Part shown: positions 22,481 to 34,719 of the stretch, piece by piece
Numbering within the stretch: the first letter of the stretch is position 1
Layout: each line of letters starts with the position of its first letter
From: Acanthosepion esculentum
Taxonomy: Eukaryota > Mollusca > Cephalopoda > Sepiida > Sepiidae
Length of the DNA stretch: 64,000 bases
Assembly: GCA_964036315.1 (NCBI GenBank)
Contig: OZ038479.1
Location: 59,981,746-60,045,745 of the forward strand
Direction: 5' to 3'
Made by a program: the position numbers and the translations under genes
Notes under the pieces: model-generated
Told to the model about the DNA's origin: nothing
Seen by the model: only the letters and a program-made list of their open reading frames with translations
Database searches by the model: none

Positions 22481-24640
22481 AATAGTATAAGAAAGGCATT
22501 TAAAGTTATAAAAAGAACATTCATTAAGGAATGTATCTAGAAATTTTGAAAGGCAAAAGACTGATTGTAGAAAAGCATTAAATTTAAAGCAAATGCAGCT
22601 TTGCAAAGAAATTAGAATGAGTAATCAATTTAAAATATAAAATAATAAAATGTTTGTTATACAGCAAGCTGTGTAAATGAATAGGGTTATTTGAATGAAA
22701 AAGAATAAAAAATAAAATAAATCGCTTCCCACTGTTTTAAAATATTTGCCAAAATTCAAGCAAAATTTTCAGAAATTATTCATTAATGAATGACTTTGTA
22801 GAATAATTGGCAGAAATGCACAATAAACAGAACTGACAACGTTTGCAATAAACAATAAGTATTTTTTAGGAAATTTATCATAGCAGAAATTATTAGCAGT
22901 AGGTACCTCCAAAGAAAGGCAATACTTAAGGTTTAAAATGAGTTTTTAAAATGAAAATCATTCTTAAAGGTTTTATTTTAGTTTTAATTTCAAGCTAATA
23001 GAGTAAATTTAATTAATATTTCCAATAAGCAAAATAAAAATTAATTTAAATTGCTAAAAATCACTGATTTTAGCCATATTTATTTTAGAATCAAATCTCT
23101 ATGACAAATATTAGATTTTAAAGAAAATTTTTAATTTTTTATATGCAATATTTTTCATATGCAATGGCAGCTCGATGAGTAAATTGGAGTGACAAAAAAG
23201 TTTAGTAAAGTCATATATGAAAATTTATTTTTTCTTTGTTTTAACTTTTTAGACAAGCAAGTATCTTTCAAAGAGAATCAAAATTTAAATCCAAAGAAAA
23301 CATTAATTGTAGGTATCTTCACAAATCTGCCAAATAAACAGTATAGCATGATTAAAAAAAAACTCAAATTAATAAAAACAATGTTTTATAGTCAAAATAT
23401 TTATTTTTAAGAGGAAAGACCAAGTATGTTTTTATTATTTTATTAAATTTTTTCATCCTTTTTAGCATGTTCAAAATTTTGGTTAATTTTTTTTTTTTAC
23501 AACAGCAATATTTACCATTAGTGTTTTAATGCCTTTTTCTAATTGAAAAAAAAAAAACACTGATTTGGAAATTCTTTCAAAAATCAAATAATTATCAGAT
23601 TTTAATGAAATTTTCAGAACTTATTCACAAATGAAATTATTTTAGACATGATCTTTTTTTTGTAAATATATGGATGACTGTAAATGTTTTAAGAGTTATT
23701 TCTCCTTATGGCAATAAAGTGACCTCAGAAAATGTTAGTTTTTGTACTGCAAATGTGTTGAATTCTCTGACTTTGACCATCATCGTCGTATTTTCAAAAG
23801 TTTTATTTTTTTGTACATCTTATTTCAGTAAATATTTTAAATTTTAAAAAATATAATTTATTGTTTTTCAGTGAGTGACATACTGCAATTATTAATTATT
23901 TTCTTTTTTAGTTTCAATTCTAGCGATGGAAACAAAATAATTATTATTAAAAATAATGAAAATTAAAAATTAACACATTTAAAAAAGTAACATTTCATAA
24001 AAATGAGAGAGGTATTTATAATTATTAGATACCTCTCTTATGTAATTTTATGGTATTATTTTTAATTATTAATTTTTATATTATCTCAGATGTGGAATTT
24101 TTTCATAACAGATATAAAAATTAATAATAATAATACTATAAAATTTCATAACAGATGTATGTAAAAATTAGCACCTCCAATTATGTCAAAAAATGGCTGT
24201 TTTGATTGTTTTTTCTGAAAAAGAATTGACTAAGAATCATTCTAATTTCTATTTGGAATACACCACTATATTTTGCTTTCTGGAATTAGAAAATTTAATC
24301 CTTTTGCTTTCAATTAAATATAAAATGAAAGCTTCAAGAAGGTATCGTGAATTAGTGGTGGTACCTAATTAAAAAGCATGTCATAACCGTAGTCATTCAT
24401 TTTCTGGACTGGAAAAAGATAAAATGACTTTTATGAATTTTTTTATCTCGTTTTGGAATTGTGTGACTAGCATGAAAAGTGAGGCTGATAAGTTAAATTT
24501 TTTAAAGTGCTCTTTAATGCATAGAGTGCTACAGATAATAAACCACTTCACCATAAACAATGCAAATTACAGAGTTGCCTTTAGTATATTAAAAAAATAA
24601 TTTTTTCACATAGAAAAAAATGGTACATTTTTTTATTTCA
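22480..24640. repeat. AT-rich dispersed-repeat mosaic
   Basis: GTAGGTACCTCC near 22900 and GGTGGTACCTAATT near 24356 bracket R1-like and large-repeat-like blocks (AATATTTCCAATAAGCAAAAT near 23010, TTTTAGCATGTTCAAAATTTTGG near 23463 read in parts). A short inverted repeat AGAGAGGTAT/ATACCTCTCT lies at about 24006-24038. No genes were seen. Confidence 0.55.
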
Positions 24641-24649
24641 AGAAATTCT

Positions 24650-25350
24650 TGATTATATACTGAAAAAAGACAAATTACATTCAGGCCTATCCGACTTCAT
24701 TATGAGATCACTGTCCAGTCTTTGGGAATTGGGAAATTCATTTTATTATGATTTTTCAGATGACGAAGCAGGGGAAGCTAAATTAATGGGGCAAATTTTG
24801 TATAATAAATTCCCTAAAGAAGTAAATGGAGAATTAATCCTTCTTTCAGGAAAAAAAGTATCCCCCTTTTAAGAGAAAGCAGAGAAGCAATTAAATGGTT
24901 AAAAATAAAAGCAATCAATTTCCCCACTGAATCCACCTGTGATATGGAGGAAACCTCGCCTCAAAGACCCAGGGCTACCTACATCAGGAAGTTGCCACTA
25001 GCATTAGGGAATTTTTCTGTGGACATTGTAGAAAGTACTACTAACCAACCATGAAAAAAATTCTGCAACTTTTGTCACACAACTGGTCATTCAAATGTGG
25101 CATGTAAAATTTATGCCATGACAGAAAGCAGTATAGTCAGATGTAAGAAACAGATGTTACGTTTCTTTTGTACCCGCAGTGGACACATGGGAAATGTGTC
25201 CACTAAAAAGGCAAACAGAGAGAGTTGTTTCCTTTGCAAAGTGCATGAACATGTAGTAGCCATGTGCAATAAGAAATCTACGTGCCACATTTATAATATC
25301 CATGCCACACCATTCAACTACATTTTTTTTCCTCCTACAATAATGTTCTC
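24650..25350 (+). pseudogene. BEL/Pao gag relic with zinc knuckles
   Basis: The region encodes the nucleocapsid part of a decayed BEL/Pao polyprotein. Near 24680-24870 the translation LSDFIMRSLSSLWELGNS, followed by QILYNKFPKEVNGELIL, matches the BEL/Pao gag signature in which a leucine-rich helix precedes a KLPKE-like motif. At 25064-25105 FCNFCHTTGHSNVACK is a C-x2-C-x4-H-x4-C knuckle. A second cluster FFCTRSGHMGN, then SCFLCKVHEHVVAMC follows at 25160-25270. Stops at about 24871 and 25051 break the frame. No start codon or 5' LTR was found, because the upstream DNA is an unrelated AT-rich repeat, so the 5' end of the element is missing or too diverged. Confidence 0.75.
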
Positions 25351-25700
25351 CTTGGGGAGTAGAAGTATTGCCATGAATTGTTTGCTGGATACTGGCAGTC
25401 AAAGGACATATCTGCCTCAGGAAGTACTATTACCTTTAAATTGTGACCAGTTTCTAATTTAAAATCATGAAAACTATAAAAAATGTTCCTTGACACAGAA
25501 AATAGGAATTTAAAATAGCGTTACAAACAACACTAAGCCATGAACAAGCTAGACCATTTCCTATCCTTGGAGAAAACAATTTGGACCTGTAATTTCAAGA
25601 AGAGAGCTTACCAGGCAAAATAAAAATAAAAAATTAAAATTTAACCTTCCAGCGGACTACAAGGATAATTTTAAAAATGTGACTGAACAGATTGTTGGGG
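25350..25700 (+). pseudogene. BEL/Pao aspartic protease relic
   Basis: The frame continuous with the gag knuckles reads SIAMNCLLDTGSQRTYLPQE. The DTGS catalytic motif has its aspartate codon at 25388 and is followed by the QRTY/S stretch typical of BEL/Pao proteases, which cleave the Gag-Pol polyprotein. The frame stops at 25462 and the second half of the protease is degraded. Confidence 0.75.
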
Positions 25701-26029
25701 ATTGATTTAATTCAATATATAGAACTGCTTGCTGTGCATGAATAGTACAGCTATGTTAACACCAAATGGTATAATCTCCAAAATTATAATGCATTTTATG
25801 AAACCTTGCCAAATTAATATCGTTCAGAGCAACCCCCAAAGGAAACGACTGAACTTTAATTCCACCCTTGAAAGTACCCCAGCAGTGGCAGAATCACGTA
25901 TTCACTTTGTCATGAAAACTGAAAGTACTTATGTAGACCCAGTGAGAATGACTTTCTAGTTATCTCAGGTCCCTTCTAAACACACAGTAGTGTTGCATGT
26001 ACTGGACAGAGTGGCTTGAGACCTAGAAA

Positions 26030-26700
26030 GAAATGTATAATGCCTATCTCAAAGTATTCCAGCAACAAGAGAGAGGGCATAACTGAGGAAGTATTCGTGC
26101 AACCCCAACAGTTTGGCAAGTACAAATGGATCCCTCATCAACCCATTATTAAATCTGGTATAGTCTCAATGACAAAAATACAACTGAAGTTTAATTGTAG
26201 ATATAAGTCAAACTTTTTCCGCTCACCAAATGAAGCAGCATACCCAGGTGTTAACCTGATGAGAGACATGCTGGACTTGCCACTGTTATTTTGAACAAAT
26301 GAATGTGTACTTCTTGCCGATATTAAAAAAGTTTTTTTAATGATATGACTAGCTTCAGAAATAGACAAAAATAGATTCTGTTTCTTTTTGAAAGAAAAGA
26401 ATAAAGTGTATACTGTTTTCAATGCACCAGAATAACGTTTGGATTTACAACTAGCCCGTTTATTTTGAATTATGTACTCAAACACCATGCTGCTAAATTC
26501 CCGTTAGACCTTTGCAGATCTATGTTAGAATCTAAGTTTTATATGGATAATCTCGTCAAAACCCACCATGACAGAACAGAATTACTCAATCTGTACAGTC
26601 TCTCCAAGCAGTGCCTGGGAGGGTGAATTTGTCATACAGTCGTGCAATTCCAATTACTCTGAACTAAAAGAGAAAATATAGAATGAATGTAAGTTAGTGG
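26030..26700 (+). pseudogene. BEL/Pao reverse transcriptase relic
   Basis: IPHQPIIKSGIVSMTKIQLK near 26118-26180 and AAYPGVNLMRDMLDLPLLF near 26237-26290 correspond to the first RT blocks. RITFGFTTSPFILNYVLKHH near 26428-26490 is the next block. The active-site box is YMDN (26540-26551) within FYMDNLVKT, and CLGG lies near 26610. The second catalytic aspartate is therefore asparagine here, a state I recall in some BEL lineages, so it need not be damage. Frameshifts near 26290 and 26340 and several stops disable it. The enzyme copied element RNA into DNA inside virus-like particles. Confidence 0.8.
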
Positions 26701-26979
26701 ATGTACCTGGAAGAAGAATTTGGTGTATCACTACAACCTCAAACAGACCAGATAAGCCTGGCTTCACAAAGATGTGACCCTGAAGCAGCAACAAAAAGAA
26801 AAATCCTCGCTGCATTATCCAAGATCATTGACCCCTATCCTTATATCTTCCAGTCACAATAAGGGGCCATCTCCTGGTTGGAGAATTGTGGAAAAGAGGT
26901 TCAAAATGGAACCAACAAATCCTCAAGGAAATTCACTTAAAATGCCGAGAACATGCAGGGAACCTATCGAACCTTAGTT

Positions 26980-27480
26980 CTGTCTGCTTCCAGAGACGGA
27001 CACTTGTTGAGAGTGCCGACTCAGATCTCATTATATTTTGCAGTGTTTATATAAGCTTATGGCTTTGCCGCATATATGATAGAAAACAATTCCTTCCACT
27101 TGATCTTCGCTAAAGTAAAGGTGGCATCTACGAAGACAAAAACACTCCCAACGTTGGAATTATTGTCAGTATACCTGGCTTTAAAGTGCCGCCTACTCCT
27201 TTTGAAAAATTATAAAAATATTAAGAAAGAGGATGTTTACATGGTGGTTGATGCTCAGGTTGTGTTGTCATGGCTACTTTCTCAATTCATCACAACTGAA
27301 AACATTTTCACTAAAAATTGTTTGATCGACATTCAAATGATAAAACAGGCGACTACTAGATTTTTTCATAGAACCTGTATTTAAATATATTCCCTCTGTT
27401 GAAAATCCAGCCGATCCCATAAGTAGAGGACTGTCACTGAAAAAATTTAGGTGGAACATAGAATTTTGGTACTCTGGTCT
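26980..27480 (+). pseudogene. BEL/Pao RNase H-like domain relic
   Basis: AYGFAAYMIE near 27058 is followed by FAKVKVASTKTKTLPTLELL, then YLALKCRLLLLKNYKNIKKE and VYMVVDAQVVLSWLLSQF, then FTKNCLIDIQMIKQ (27105-27350). This is the standard BEL/Pao order in which an AxxK/TLPxLELL block precedes a DSQVVLxWL block. The catalytic DSQ reads DAQ. SVENPADPISRGLS near 27400 is the block that normally links RNase H to the integrase zinc-binding region, and here it lies in a different frame. Confidence 0.8.
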
Positions 27481-27739
27481 TGCCTGGATTTGCAAAGAAA
27501 AAAAAACCTTGTCCCTAGCAGGAACTGCAATCTTTAAATGAACAGAACTAGAAAATTGTCCATTCATCAGTAAATACTTCCTTATTAACTGGGGGAGAAC
27601 CCCAATTAATTTAAGTGGGGCAGTTTGCCAGTTTTGCTAAAATTTTAAAAGTGACGACAGATGTTTCTCAGTTTATTTCTAAAATAAGAAAAAAGATTAC
27701 GACTGCGCCAAAAATGCCAGTACTTATTTAAAGTGGGCA

Positions 27740-28920
27740 TTTGCATCCAAGTTACACCACCTTCACAACCCAGCAGAAAAAAATGGCACCAGATCTGGTG
27801 GTACAGTTAAGTCTTTTTCGGGATAACAATGATATAAATTGCTTGGGCAGCAGGATTGATAAAACCCTGTACCATAGATATGCAGTAAAAAACCCAGTTT
27901 TGTTAGGGGAAAAACACTCCCTCACAAGACTAATTGTACTGGATTGTCACATTGGATGCATGCATTTAGGTGTGGTCTCCACACTGACAGAAATATGACT
28001 TGCTATTAGATTCATCAGATCAGACAAGCAGTAAGCCACTGTGCCACATGCAGAAGATACAATTCCACACCTTTTTTTGCAACCAAGTGTTCCCAGTTTG
28101 CCTTTCTCCAGAGTGAATTTAGAAAACTCATTTCTCTATCCTGGGGTTGACTTCACTGGACATATCTGGGTCAAAAATGGCAAAGAGGACAAAAAAAATG
28201 TACATATTAATATTTACTTGCCTCAATGTCAGGGCCATTCATATAGATCTGGTTCCTGATATAAGTATATTATTATTTTATGAGTATATTATTATTTTTT
28301 CAAGTGTTTATTCACTTTACTAATCTGAACTGTGCACCTGCTATCATTTTTAGTGATAATGATCAAACGTTTTTAGGTAGCAGCCAACAGTTTAGCAACG
28401 TTATTTCCTTTCATGAGTTCCAGGAAAAATTTGAGGCATGCAGTATCAAGCACCAGATGATCCCCCTTTATTCAGCCTTGTTTGGCAGCACCTGGGAACA
28501 AAGGATCAAAATGATGAAAACCTGCTTATACAAGACCATCGGCAGAAGTAGGGTCGATTATTTCACTCTACTGACTTTAATTTTAGATGTGCAGAGGGCC
28601 CTAAATAATAGCCCTTTAACATACTGGGGATCGGGTGATCAAAGTATGGAAGCAATCACTCTGAATGGTTTTCTGCATCCAAACAAAAGCCAGGGCTTAA
28701 TGTTAAAGGTGAATAGGGAGGAGCTGGACTCTGCTATCATGCCCAGCAGGAGACAACTTATACAAAATATGGCCAACTGAAATGAACATTTGCAAATATT
28801 TAGAAGGTATGAGGAGTATTTATTAAGCCTCAGAGAGGCTTATCTCTCCACTAATCTCATTTCCAAAATAAAATAAAGGTAGGAGACATTGTGCTGGTGG
28901 GACCCTATTGAAACCTAGAC
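27740..28920 (+). pseudogene. BEL/Pao integrase relic
   Basis: Near 27940-28060 the zinc-binding region is visible in pieces (HIGCMHLG, then a CATCRRYN-like stretch). The catalytic core follows. PAIIFSDNDQTFLGSSQQF has its aspartate codon at about 28355, and the segment from ALFGSTWEQ has the glutamate at about 28496. The rest reads MMKTCLYKTIGRS and LDVQRALNNSPLTYWGSG (to about 28630). The normal GG(V/T)WER motif reads GSTWEQ. The first catalytic aspartate region (about 28140-28200) is frameshifted. YEEYLLSLREAYL near 28810 leads into the C-terminal DUF5641-like segment. The enzyme inserted element DNA into the genome. Confidence 0.8.
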
Positions 28921-28929
28921 CCTTCTAGG

Positions 28930-29342
28930 TTCTGGGGAGAATCCAGAAAATGTTCCCAGTTGATGATGGATTGATTAGATCAGCCCAACTAAATAAAGGT
29001 GATAGCACCATACAAATGCATTCACTGAAGCACCTTTTCCTCATAGTATCTCTAGTTGGTAGAAAGGAGCCTGATCCTCTTCTGTTGAATTCATTTGACA
29101 TGGAAACACATGGCACGGAGACACTTACTGGGAGTGATAATCCATGCCCAGTAGCCCACTCTGAGCTGAATGACACCATAATTTGTATTTGTCCTGGTTG
29201 CAGAAAATCAGAGGATGAAAGAGAAAGGATTGCATGCAATGAATGCAAGGACTGGCATTATTTTGAGTGATTGGGCCTTCAGTAGCCCCTCTACAAAGAC
29301 AGAAATGATACTGCCCAACATGTGTGCCCCATATGGCAGGGT
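28930..29342 (+). pseudogene. BEL/Pao pol C-terminus fused to a PHD-type zinc finger
   Basis: One uninterrupted frame (28950-29267) begins with the end of the integrase C-terminal domain: MFPVDDGLIRSAQLNKGDST, then SLKHLFLIVSL. After a linker it enters a PHD-like finger from 29184, with C-x-C (ICIC), then IACNECKDWHYFE. The C-x2-C-x4-(H)-x2-C part carries Tyr where the zinc-binding His is expected, and a TGA stop at 29268 where the next Cys is expected. Past the stop the same frame continues LGLQ-PLYKDRNDTAQHVCPI, with Trp in place of the last Cys at about 29334. PHD fingers usually bind histone H3 tails. A PHD module at the end of BEL/Pao pol is not part of the canonical layout I know. It could target integration to marked chromatin. 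Confidence 0.7.
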
Positions 29343-29468
29343 ATAATTAGTCTACTTCCAGTATATTAAAACAATATATATGTATATATACATATTAAAA
29401 AAAATAAAATAAAATGCAGGACTATTATTAGTATTATAAACATTTTTTTTGTTAGTTGGGGAATGTGT
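29343..29468. other. Region between pol end and polypurine tract
   Basis: AT-rich, with a TATATG palindromic patch near 29375-29395. No env-like frame is present. Confidence 0.4.
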
Positions 29469-29483
29469 GGAAAAAAGTAGGGG
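29469..29483 (+). promoter_or_regulatory. Polypurine tract of the BEL/Pao relic
   Basis: GGAAAAAAGTAGGGG is followed immediately by TTGTCTTGG. Its position between pol and a TG-starting terminus is where plus-strand priming occurs in LTR elements. Confidence 0.6.
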
Positions 29484-29484
29484 T

Positions 29485-29965
29485 TGTCTTGGTACATGGG
29501 ACAGCAGTCAGCTGGTAGGCCCTGTGCATTAGAATATCATGGCAAATAAGGTGTACCACAGAAAACTATAGCCTTATGCCCAGATGTAGTGGCGAGAGCG
29601 GTCGGTCAGTGTTATAAAAAAAACTTTCCCTCTTCCACTTGCTGGCAGTTCAATTTTTGAGTTCTTAGCTAAACCAACACGTGTCCATTGTCAGACTAAT
29701 CCACAATTGTTACTGAAAGGAACACATATTTCTAGGCTGCTATTAGAAGAAACAGGCCGCCACCAACCAATGTTACCAGGATAGTGACTATTTCTCCAAT
29801 AGACAGCTACAATTGTAATACATTTCAAATATTGTTAATAGATGCTTAGCAGGTGTCAAGGTTGTGAAACCAAGGCAGTATTTTCACAAAACACTGCCAG
29901 AGAACTGACCTGACTGCATCTCCTGACTTGAACCCCACCCTCTTTGTTGAGAAGAAATGCAACTT
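29485..29965 (+). repeat. Probable 3' LTR of the BEL/Pao relic
   Basis: Starts TGTCTTGGTACATGGGACAG right after the polypurine tract. It is less AT-rich than the DNA that follows, and family repeats resume at about 29965. No matching 5' LTR is present in the window, so both boundaries are tentative. Confidence 0.45.
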
Positions 29966-32900
29966 TCTCAATAGTAACAAACATTTTGACAATAAAACTT
30001 TGTTTTCATTAAGTGCAAGTGTGGGGCCCTTTTCATCATGTTATGCACTTTTTTAGTGAAAAAGTGGAAGTACCTATTTTTAATGGTATTCCACTGATGC
30101 AAGGAAAACAGGATTTTTAATAAAAATTTTGAATGTTCTAAAAAGGATGAAAAATTTAATAAAAAAGTACTTTGGCCTTTTCTCTTAATGATAACAAACA
30201 TTTAGATAGGTAACTCCATGAGATCGCTAAAAAAGAGCATAGCATGATGAAAAAGATGCCAAACTTGACGAAAACAAAATTTTATCATCTAAATTTTTAT
30301 GTTATTATTAAGAGGAAAGGCCAAAGTATTTTTGGGATATTTTTTTACATTTTTTAATCATTCCAAGCACATTCAAAATTTTCGTTAAAAATCTTGTTTT
30401 TTTTTTTTTTTAGTCAGCAAAATTGACAGATAATCAATCATGCCAGTCATTTTTTCCAGTTATAAAAAAAATGACATTTGAAATTCTTTTAAAAATCAAT
30501 TATCATTTTTTTCAAAACTTATTTTAAGAAAATCAGAATTTATGTTTATTTAAAATATTTTGAAACCAGCATTATTTAGCTGAAAACGTGTAGTTTGAAA
30601 ATTAAAGAAAGCATGTCATAATTTGTTCTATGGAAGGAGAGTAGTGAAATTATTTAGATTTAAGTGAACAAATTATTTACCTCGTTATTTTTAAGGAAAA
30701 CTTTCAGTGCTCTAATTTTTTTTGTACTTAGCTTTCACTTTTACATTTACGATGCTTTATAGAAAATATATTATAAAGAAATTAAAATAAGACTGTTAAA
30801 AGTGAGATTAAATTTCATAAGAAAGGTATCTAATTAATTTATTAAAGTTATTATGAAATTTTATCAGAAGTGTACATAAAATACCATAATTTTATGTACA
30901 TTTATTACATTTTACTGTGTTATTTGTATTTCCATTCATTTTATTATTAATTTTGATATTTCATTTATGGGAAAATGTCATAACTGAGATTAATATAAAA
31001 ATAAGATCATATGAATTTCATAAGATGATACTGATACTTGTAGGTACCCTTCTCAGTTGAAATTGAAAAATCAAATTAACTTCTCCACATGTGTTTTACA
31101 AAAGTAAAGGCCTTAACAGCAGAGAACAATGCTTAACTCAAGTAGCACAACTTAAGTGCATTCTGGATGGTCTTCTGTACTTTATCATTACAGCCCGATT
31201 ATAAACACAAAATTACATTTCTTAATTACTGCGGGTCTTCTGATTAGTCAAAACGATACAATTTACAATGCACTAAAAAAAGATCTATATCATAAGGACA
31301 TTTACAAAAGTGGATGCAGTTTTTAACTTAAATGTAAAAATCTATTATAATTAAAGAAATAACAAATAATTGTATTAAAAATTCAGTTTTCATCTAAAAA
31401 TTGTCCATATTCATAAAAACAACTAAAAGCAAATAAAAGCATTTGAAATTAAATATCTTTGTTTTATTGAGTTTTGTATGTTACAATTCAGAGCTGATTT
31501 TCAGGTGGGAGGAGGGTCCAATGAAAAAAAAACAAAACAAAAAAAAACATGATTTGCATTTCTCAAAGCCTTGTGCTTTTAACTATTGTAACCACTAAAC
31601 ACGATGCGATCGAATTTCTAGAGTTTTCATAAAATTAGTTATGGGGGGGGTATAATAAATATAAAAAAAATATTACTACCATGAATTTAATAAAAAAAAA
31701 AAACATATTTATAATAATTTCCATCATCTATGAATAGTTTCTGAAAGTTTCATTAACATCCGACAATTATTTTTATTTTTGCAAGATTTTCCAAGTTAAT
31801 GTGTGTCATACAAAAACAAAAAACGTGCTAAAAATTGTATATGTTATTTTACTAAAGAGAAACAAGGTTTTTTTTAATCAAAATTTAGAATGTTCTAAAA
31901 AGAAGGAAAAAATTTTTTAAATATTTAAAAAAAACTTGTCTTTTCTCTTAGTCTTAATAAGTTAATAACAAACAATTACGATAAAATTTTGTTTTCGTCA
32001 AGTTTGGCGTCTTTTTCATCATGCTATGCTTTTTTTTAGCGATCTCATGGAGTTACCTACATTTAGACGATAAAAAAAGTTCTCATCATGGTATACATTT
32101 TTTCGGCGAATTAGTGGAGATACATAAAAAAATGCGTTTCTTTTTTTTAAGTGCGTGGCTAAGAAACAAATCATTTCTACCGTGATGAATTTCCTAAACA
32201 AACTTTTCCAAACAGAATTTAAATGAATCACGTTGAAATAAAAAGGTTTTTTAAAGAATTGACTTAGATAATTCAAAAATCAACATTATTTTGAAACTTT
32301 TAATTATTTAATATTTTCTTTTGCTTGTCTGAAAAGATGACGTGGCGCGAATGAACGATCAGAGAGAAAATGTTTGGTGTCATTTTACACCCGACTATTA
32401 TTTTTAAGTAGCCAATGATGGTGAAGTAATGGCGGAATTGATAATGTACATTAGTATTAGGTCAATGAAGGAGACGCCTGTAATAATAATAAAAAACAAA
32501 CAAATGGGTTTGCAGAAAAATGAATAAAGTTGTGTTAAAGACATTAGACAAAAATAAATTTTCTTCTTTATTCCGTAATCTTTCGTCTTTAAGAGTCTAA
32601 CATAAGTAACATGGATGGAAGGAATTTTATTGAATAATGAAAAAAAAATATTTTCCCTTGTTTTTTTTTTTTACATTGATAAAAAGACAACAGCGAAATA
32701 AGAAAAAAAAAAATTTCCTTCTGCACAGAAAAATGTTCTTTGTTTCAATGAAATCGTCATCACCTCAAGCTCAAATATTTTATTCCGTAATTTTTCGTAT
32801 TTAAATTAAAAAAATATCAAATTTAAAAAGTAACATGAAGTTTTTTCTTAACAAAAAAAAAAGAGAAGTTTATACGTAGTCGAATATGTTTATTGTTTTT

Positions 32901-34140
32901 TCAACATGACAAATTCACGTTCGATGCATATGCCTTTAAAATTAAAAAATAAATAAAAACTTAATGAAAATTCCAATTTCGTTTTTTTAGTCCAGTTTCT
33001 GTTTATATTCAAAATATCTCTTAAAATATTTGAGAAGAAAATCACAACTGAATTTATTTTTTACGTTTTTTATGATGCTCACAAAAATGAAAAAAAAAAA
33101 CAAAAAAAAATGGGATGCAAGTCAGTAAACAGGATTTTTTAAATCGAAGTTATTTGCATTCGACTTACCGTTCAGACTGAAAAATGCAACGAAAAAAACA
33201 AAACGGCATGATTTCTTTTTGTTCAAATGATTTGGGGATTCTGTCAATTTGATCAATTTTGTATTGTTCGTTCAGTTACTAGAATTATGTCGAAATTGAA
33301 ACGAATGGGAAAGAAATGGAAGAAGATGTTACAAGGCTAATTTGTTTTTTTACGAAAATAATTCGCTTGATAATGTAAGACAAAAGAAATGATCCGGTGT
33401 CAAACACGATTTGGTTCCTTAAGTTTAAAATCCTCAGTTTTCATTTACCAAGATTCTGTTGACAAGTTTCTGACTACTACCACCTTTGTCAATCACTTGC
33501 AATGTGCCATGCCTCTTTAGGCCGAAGGCAATCATTGTTTGTTTATCGGAGGTATCTCCCCCAATTTCTATGTCGGAAAATTGAACACCCGAGTAACGAG
33601 AAAGATTTTTAGAAAAAGCTATGAAACATGTATAAAAAAAAAAAAAAAAAAATTCATTTCATGGTCCTTCCTTAACTCGAAAGCCAAAATAATGAAAAAA
33701 ATATCTGAAATAAATATCATTTATTTTCGAGTAGAATCGAAAATATTTGCGTCTAAAAATGTTTACTTTGCTTTAGGGTTTAACATTTAACACTAACAGT
33801 AACACTGTCACAATGAAAATATCAACTGCCTTTTTTGGATGGGGGTAAACATGTTCAATTTAATTTAACGTATATAATTATTGGATTTTAATAAAATGTT
33901 TGGCATTTAGTATAAAAGAGAATATTGCTAAAAAAAGTCTCTCTTTAATTTTTTCTTGTGATTGTACAACAAACACTTTTTTAATTGGATAAGTTTCACG
34001 TGTATTGAGGTAGATTACAATTATTACACTGAGATTTCCACTTTTTAAAGATGATTCTTTAAAAAAAAAAAATACTGAAAGGAAGTAAAATCGGGAACGA
34101 AACAATTCTAAGGATATTCTAGGTACCCTAACAGAAAATG
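29965..34140. repeat. Large AT-rich interspersed repeat, copy B
   Basis: Contains the same ordered blocks as copies A and C: GAGTTTTCATAAAATTAG near 31622, GACGTGGCGCGAATGAACGA near 32340, CTTTATTCCGTAATCTTTC near 32567, AAAACGGCATGATTTC near 33200, GCTTGATAATGTAAGA near 33365 and TTTGGTTCCTTAAG near 33410. Blocks at 29965-30130 and 31860-32070 face one way and the block at 30205-30420 the other. No protein frame is credible. Confidence 0.65.
30871..30900. repeat. Short perfect hairpin
   Basis: TGTACATAAAAT (30871-30882) is inverted as ATTTTATGTACA (30889-30900) around a 6-base loop. Confidence 0.85.
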
Positions 34141-34518
34141 TGATACCTAAGGTTTAATGAATTTTTCAAAATTAAAAAGTTTTCTATGGCTTGTGTGTGT
34201 CTGGCTTCTCTTATAGTCTATAAGAGAAATGCACAGATGTAGTTGGAGACATCAGTGATAAGTGAGAGTTGTGTCGATAACAGGCAGCCCTCGGGTATAT
34301 TTGTGTTTGTTTTAAGATTTGTTCTGAATAGAGTGCAGCGTGTGCCTGACTTAGCTAGTGTTGGGGGCATATTTACTCACACCATGTGGTCATAAGTTTG
34401 GGATTGTGTTCACAAGAAAAGACAGTACAAACAAATGTACACACAATAATAACAATAAGAAAAAACATGATAAATTGTATGGTAATTTCATACAATTTTA
34501 TTTATGTGTGTGTGTTAG
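34140..34518. other. Non-coding with a short palindrome
   Basis: TTCTCTTATAG (34206-34216) and CTATAAGAGAA (34218-34228) form a palindrome. A TG-rich stretch ending TGTGTTAG at about 34518 could be a splice acceptor for the candidate exon that follows. Confidence 0.4.
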
Positions 34519-34706
34519 GTTACAACTGTGATAATGTTCATGTTGAAAAGGGAATAAGTCACTCCATAATATCAGAAGTCCTACCACGGAGGGAACTTAC
34601 ACACGTGCTGTCATCCCGAAGAGAAGCATTTGAATGAAAAAAGAAAGAGTTAAAAACAACTCTAAGGGTGTGGGGGGAAATCATCTGTTTTCCTGAGAGG
34701 TAAATT
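34519..34706 (+). pseudogene. Possible decayed exon ending at a GT donor
   Basis: The stretch follows TGTGTGTGTGTTAG and ends at GAGAG/GTAAAT, so acceptor-like and donor-like signals border it. The frame reads CDNVHVEKGISHSIISEVLP, then RRELTHVLSSRREAFE, then TGA, then KKKELKTTLRVWG. From 34622 to about 34713 it is strongly similar to 37271-37358, where the same 74 bases are bordered by a good acceptor and the same donor. The TGA and the absence of a recognised domain make function unlikely. It could instead be part of an unrecognised repeat. Confidence 0.3.
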
Positions 34707-34719
34707 AAATATTGTTGCT

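Noticed and set aside
28950..29267. Independent host gene with a PHD finger
   Set aside because: The same frame begins with the BEL/Pao integrase C-terminal motif and the module ends just before the polypurine tract, so it belongs to the element.
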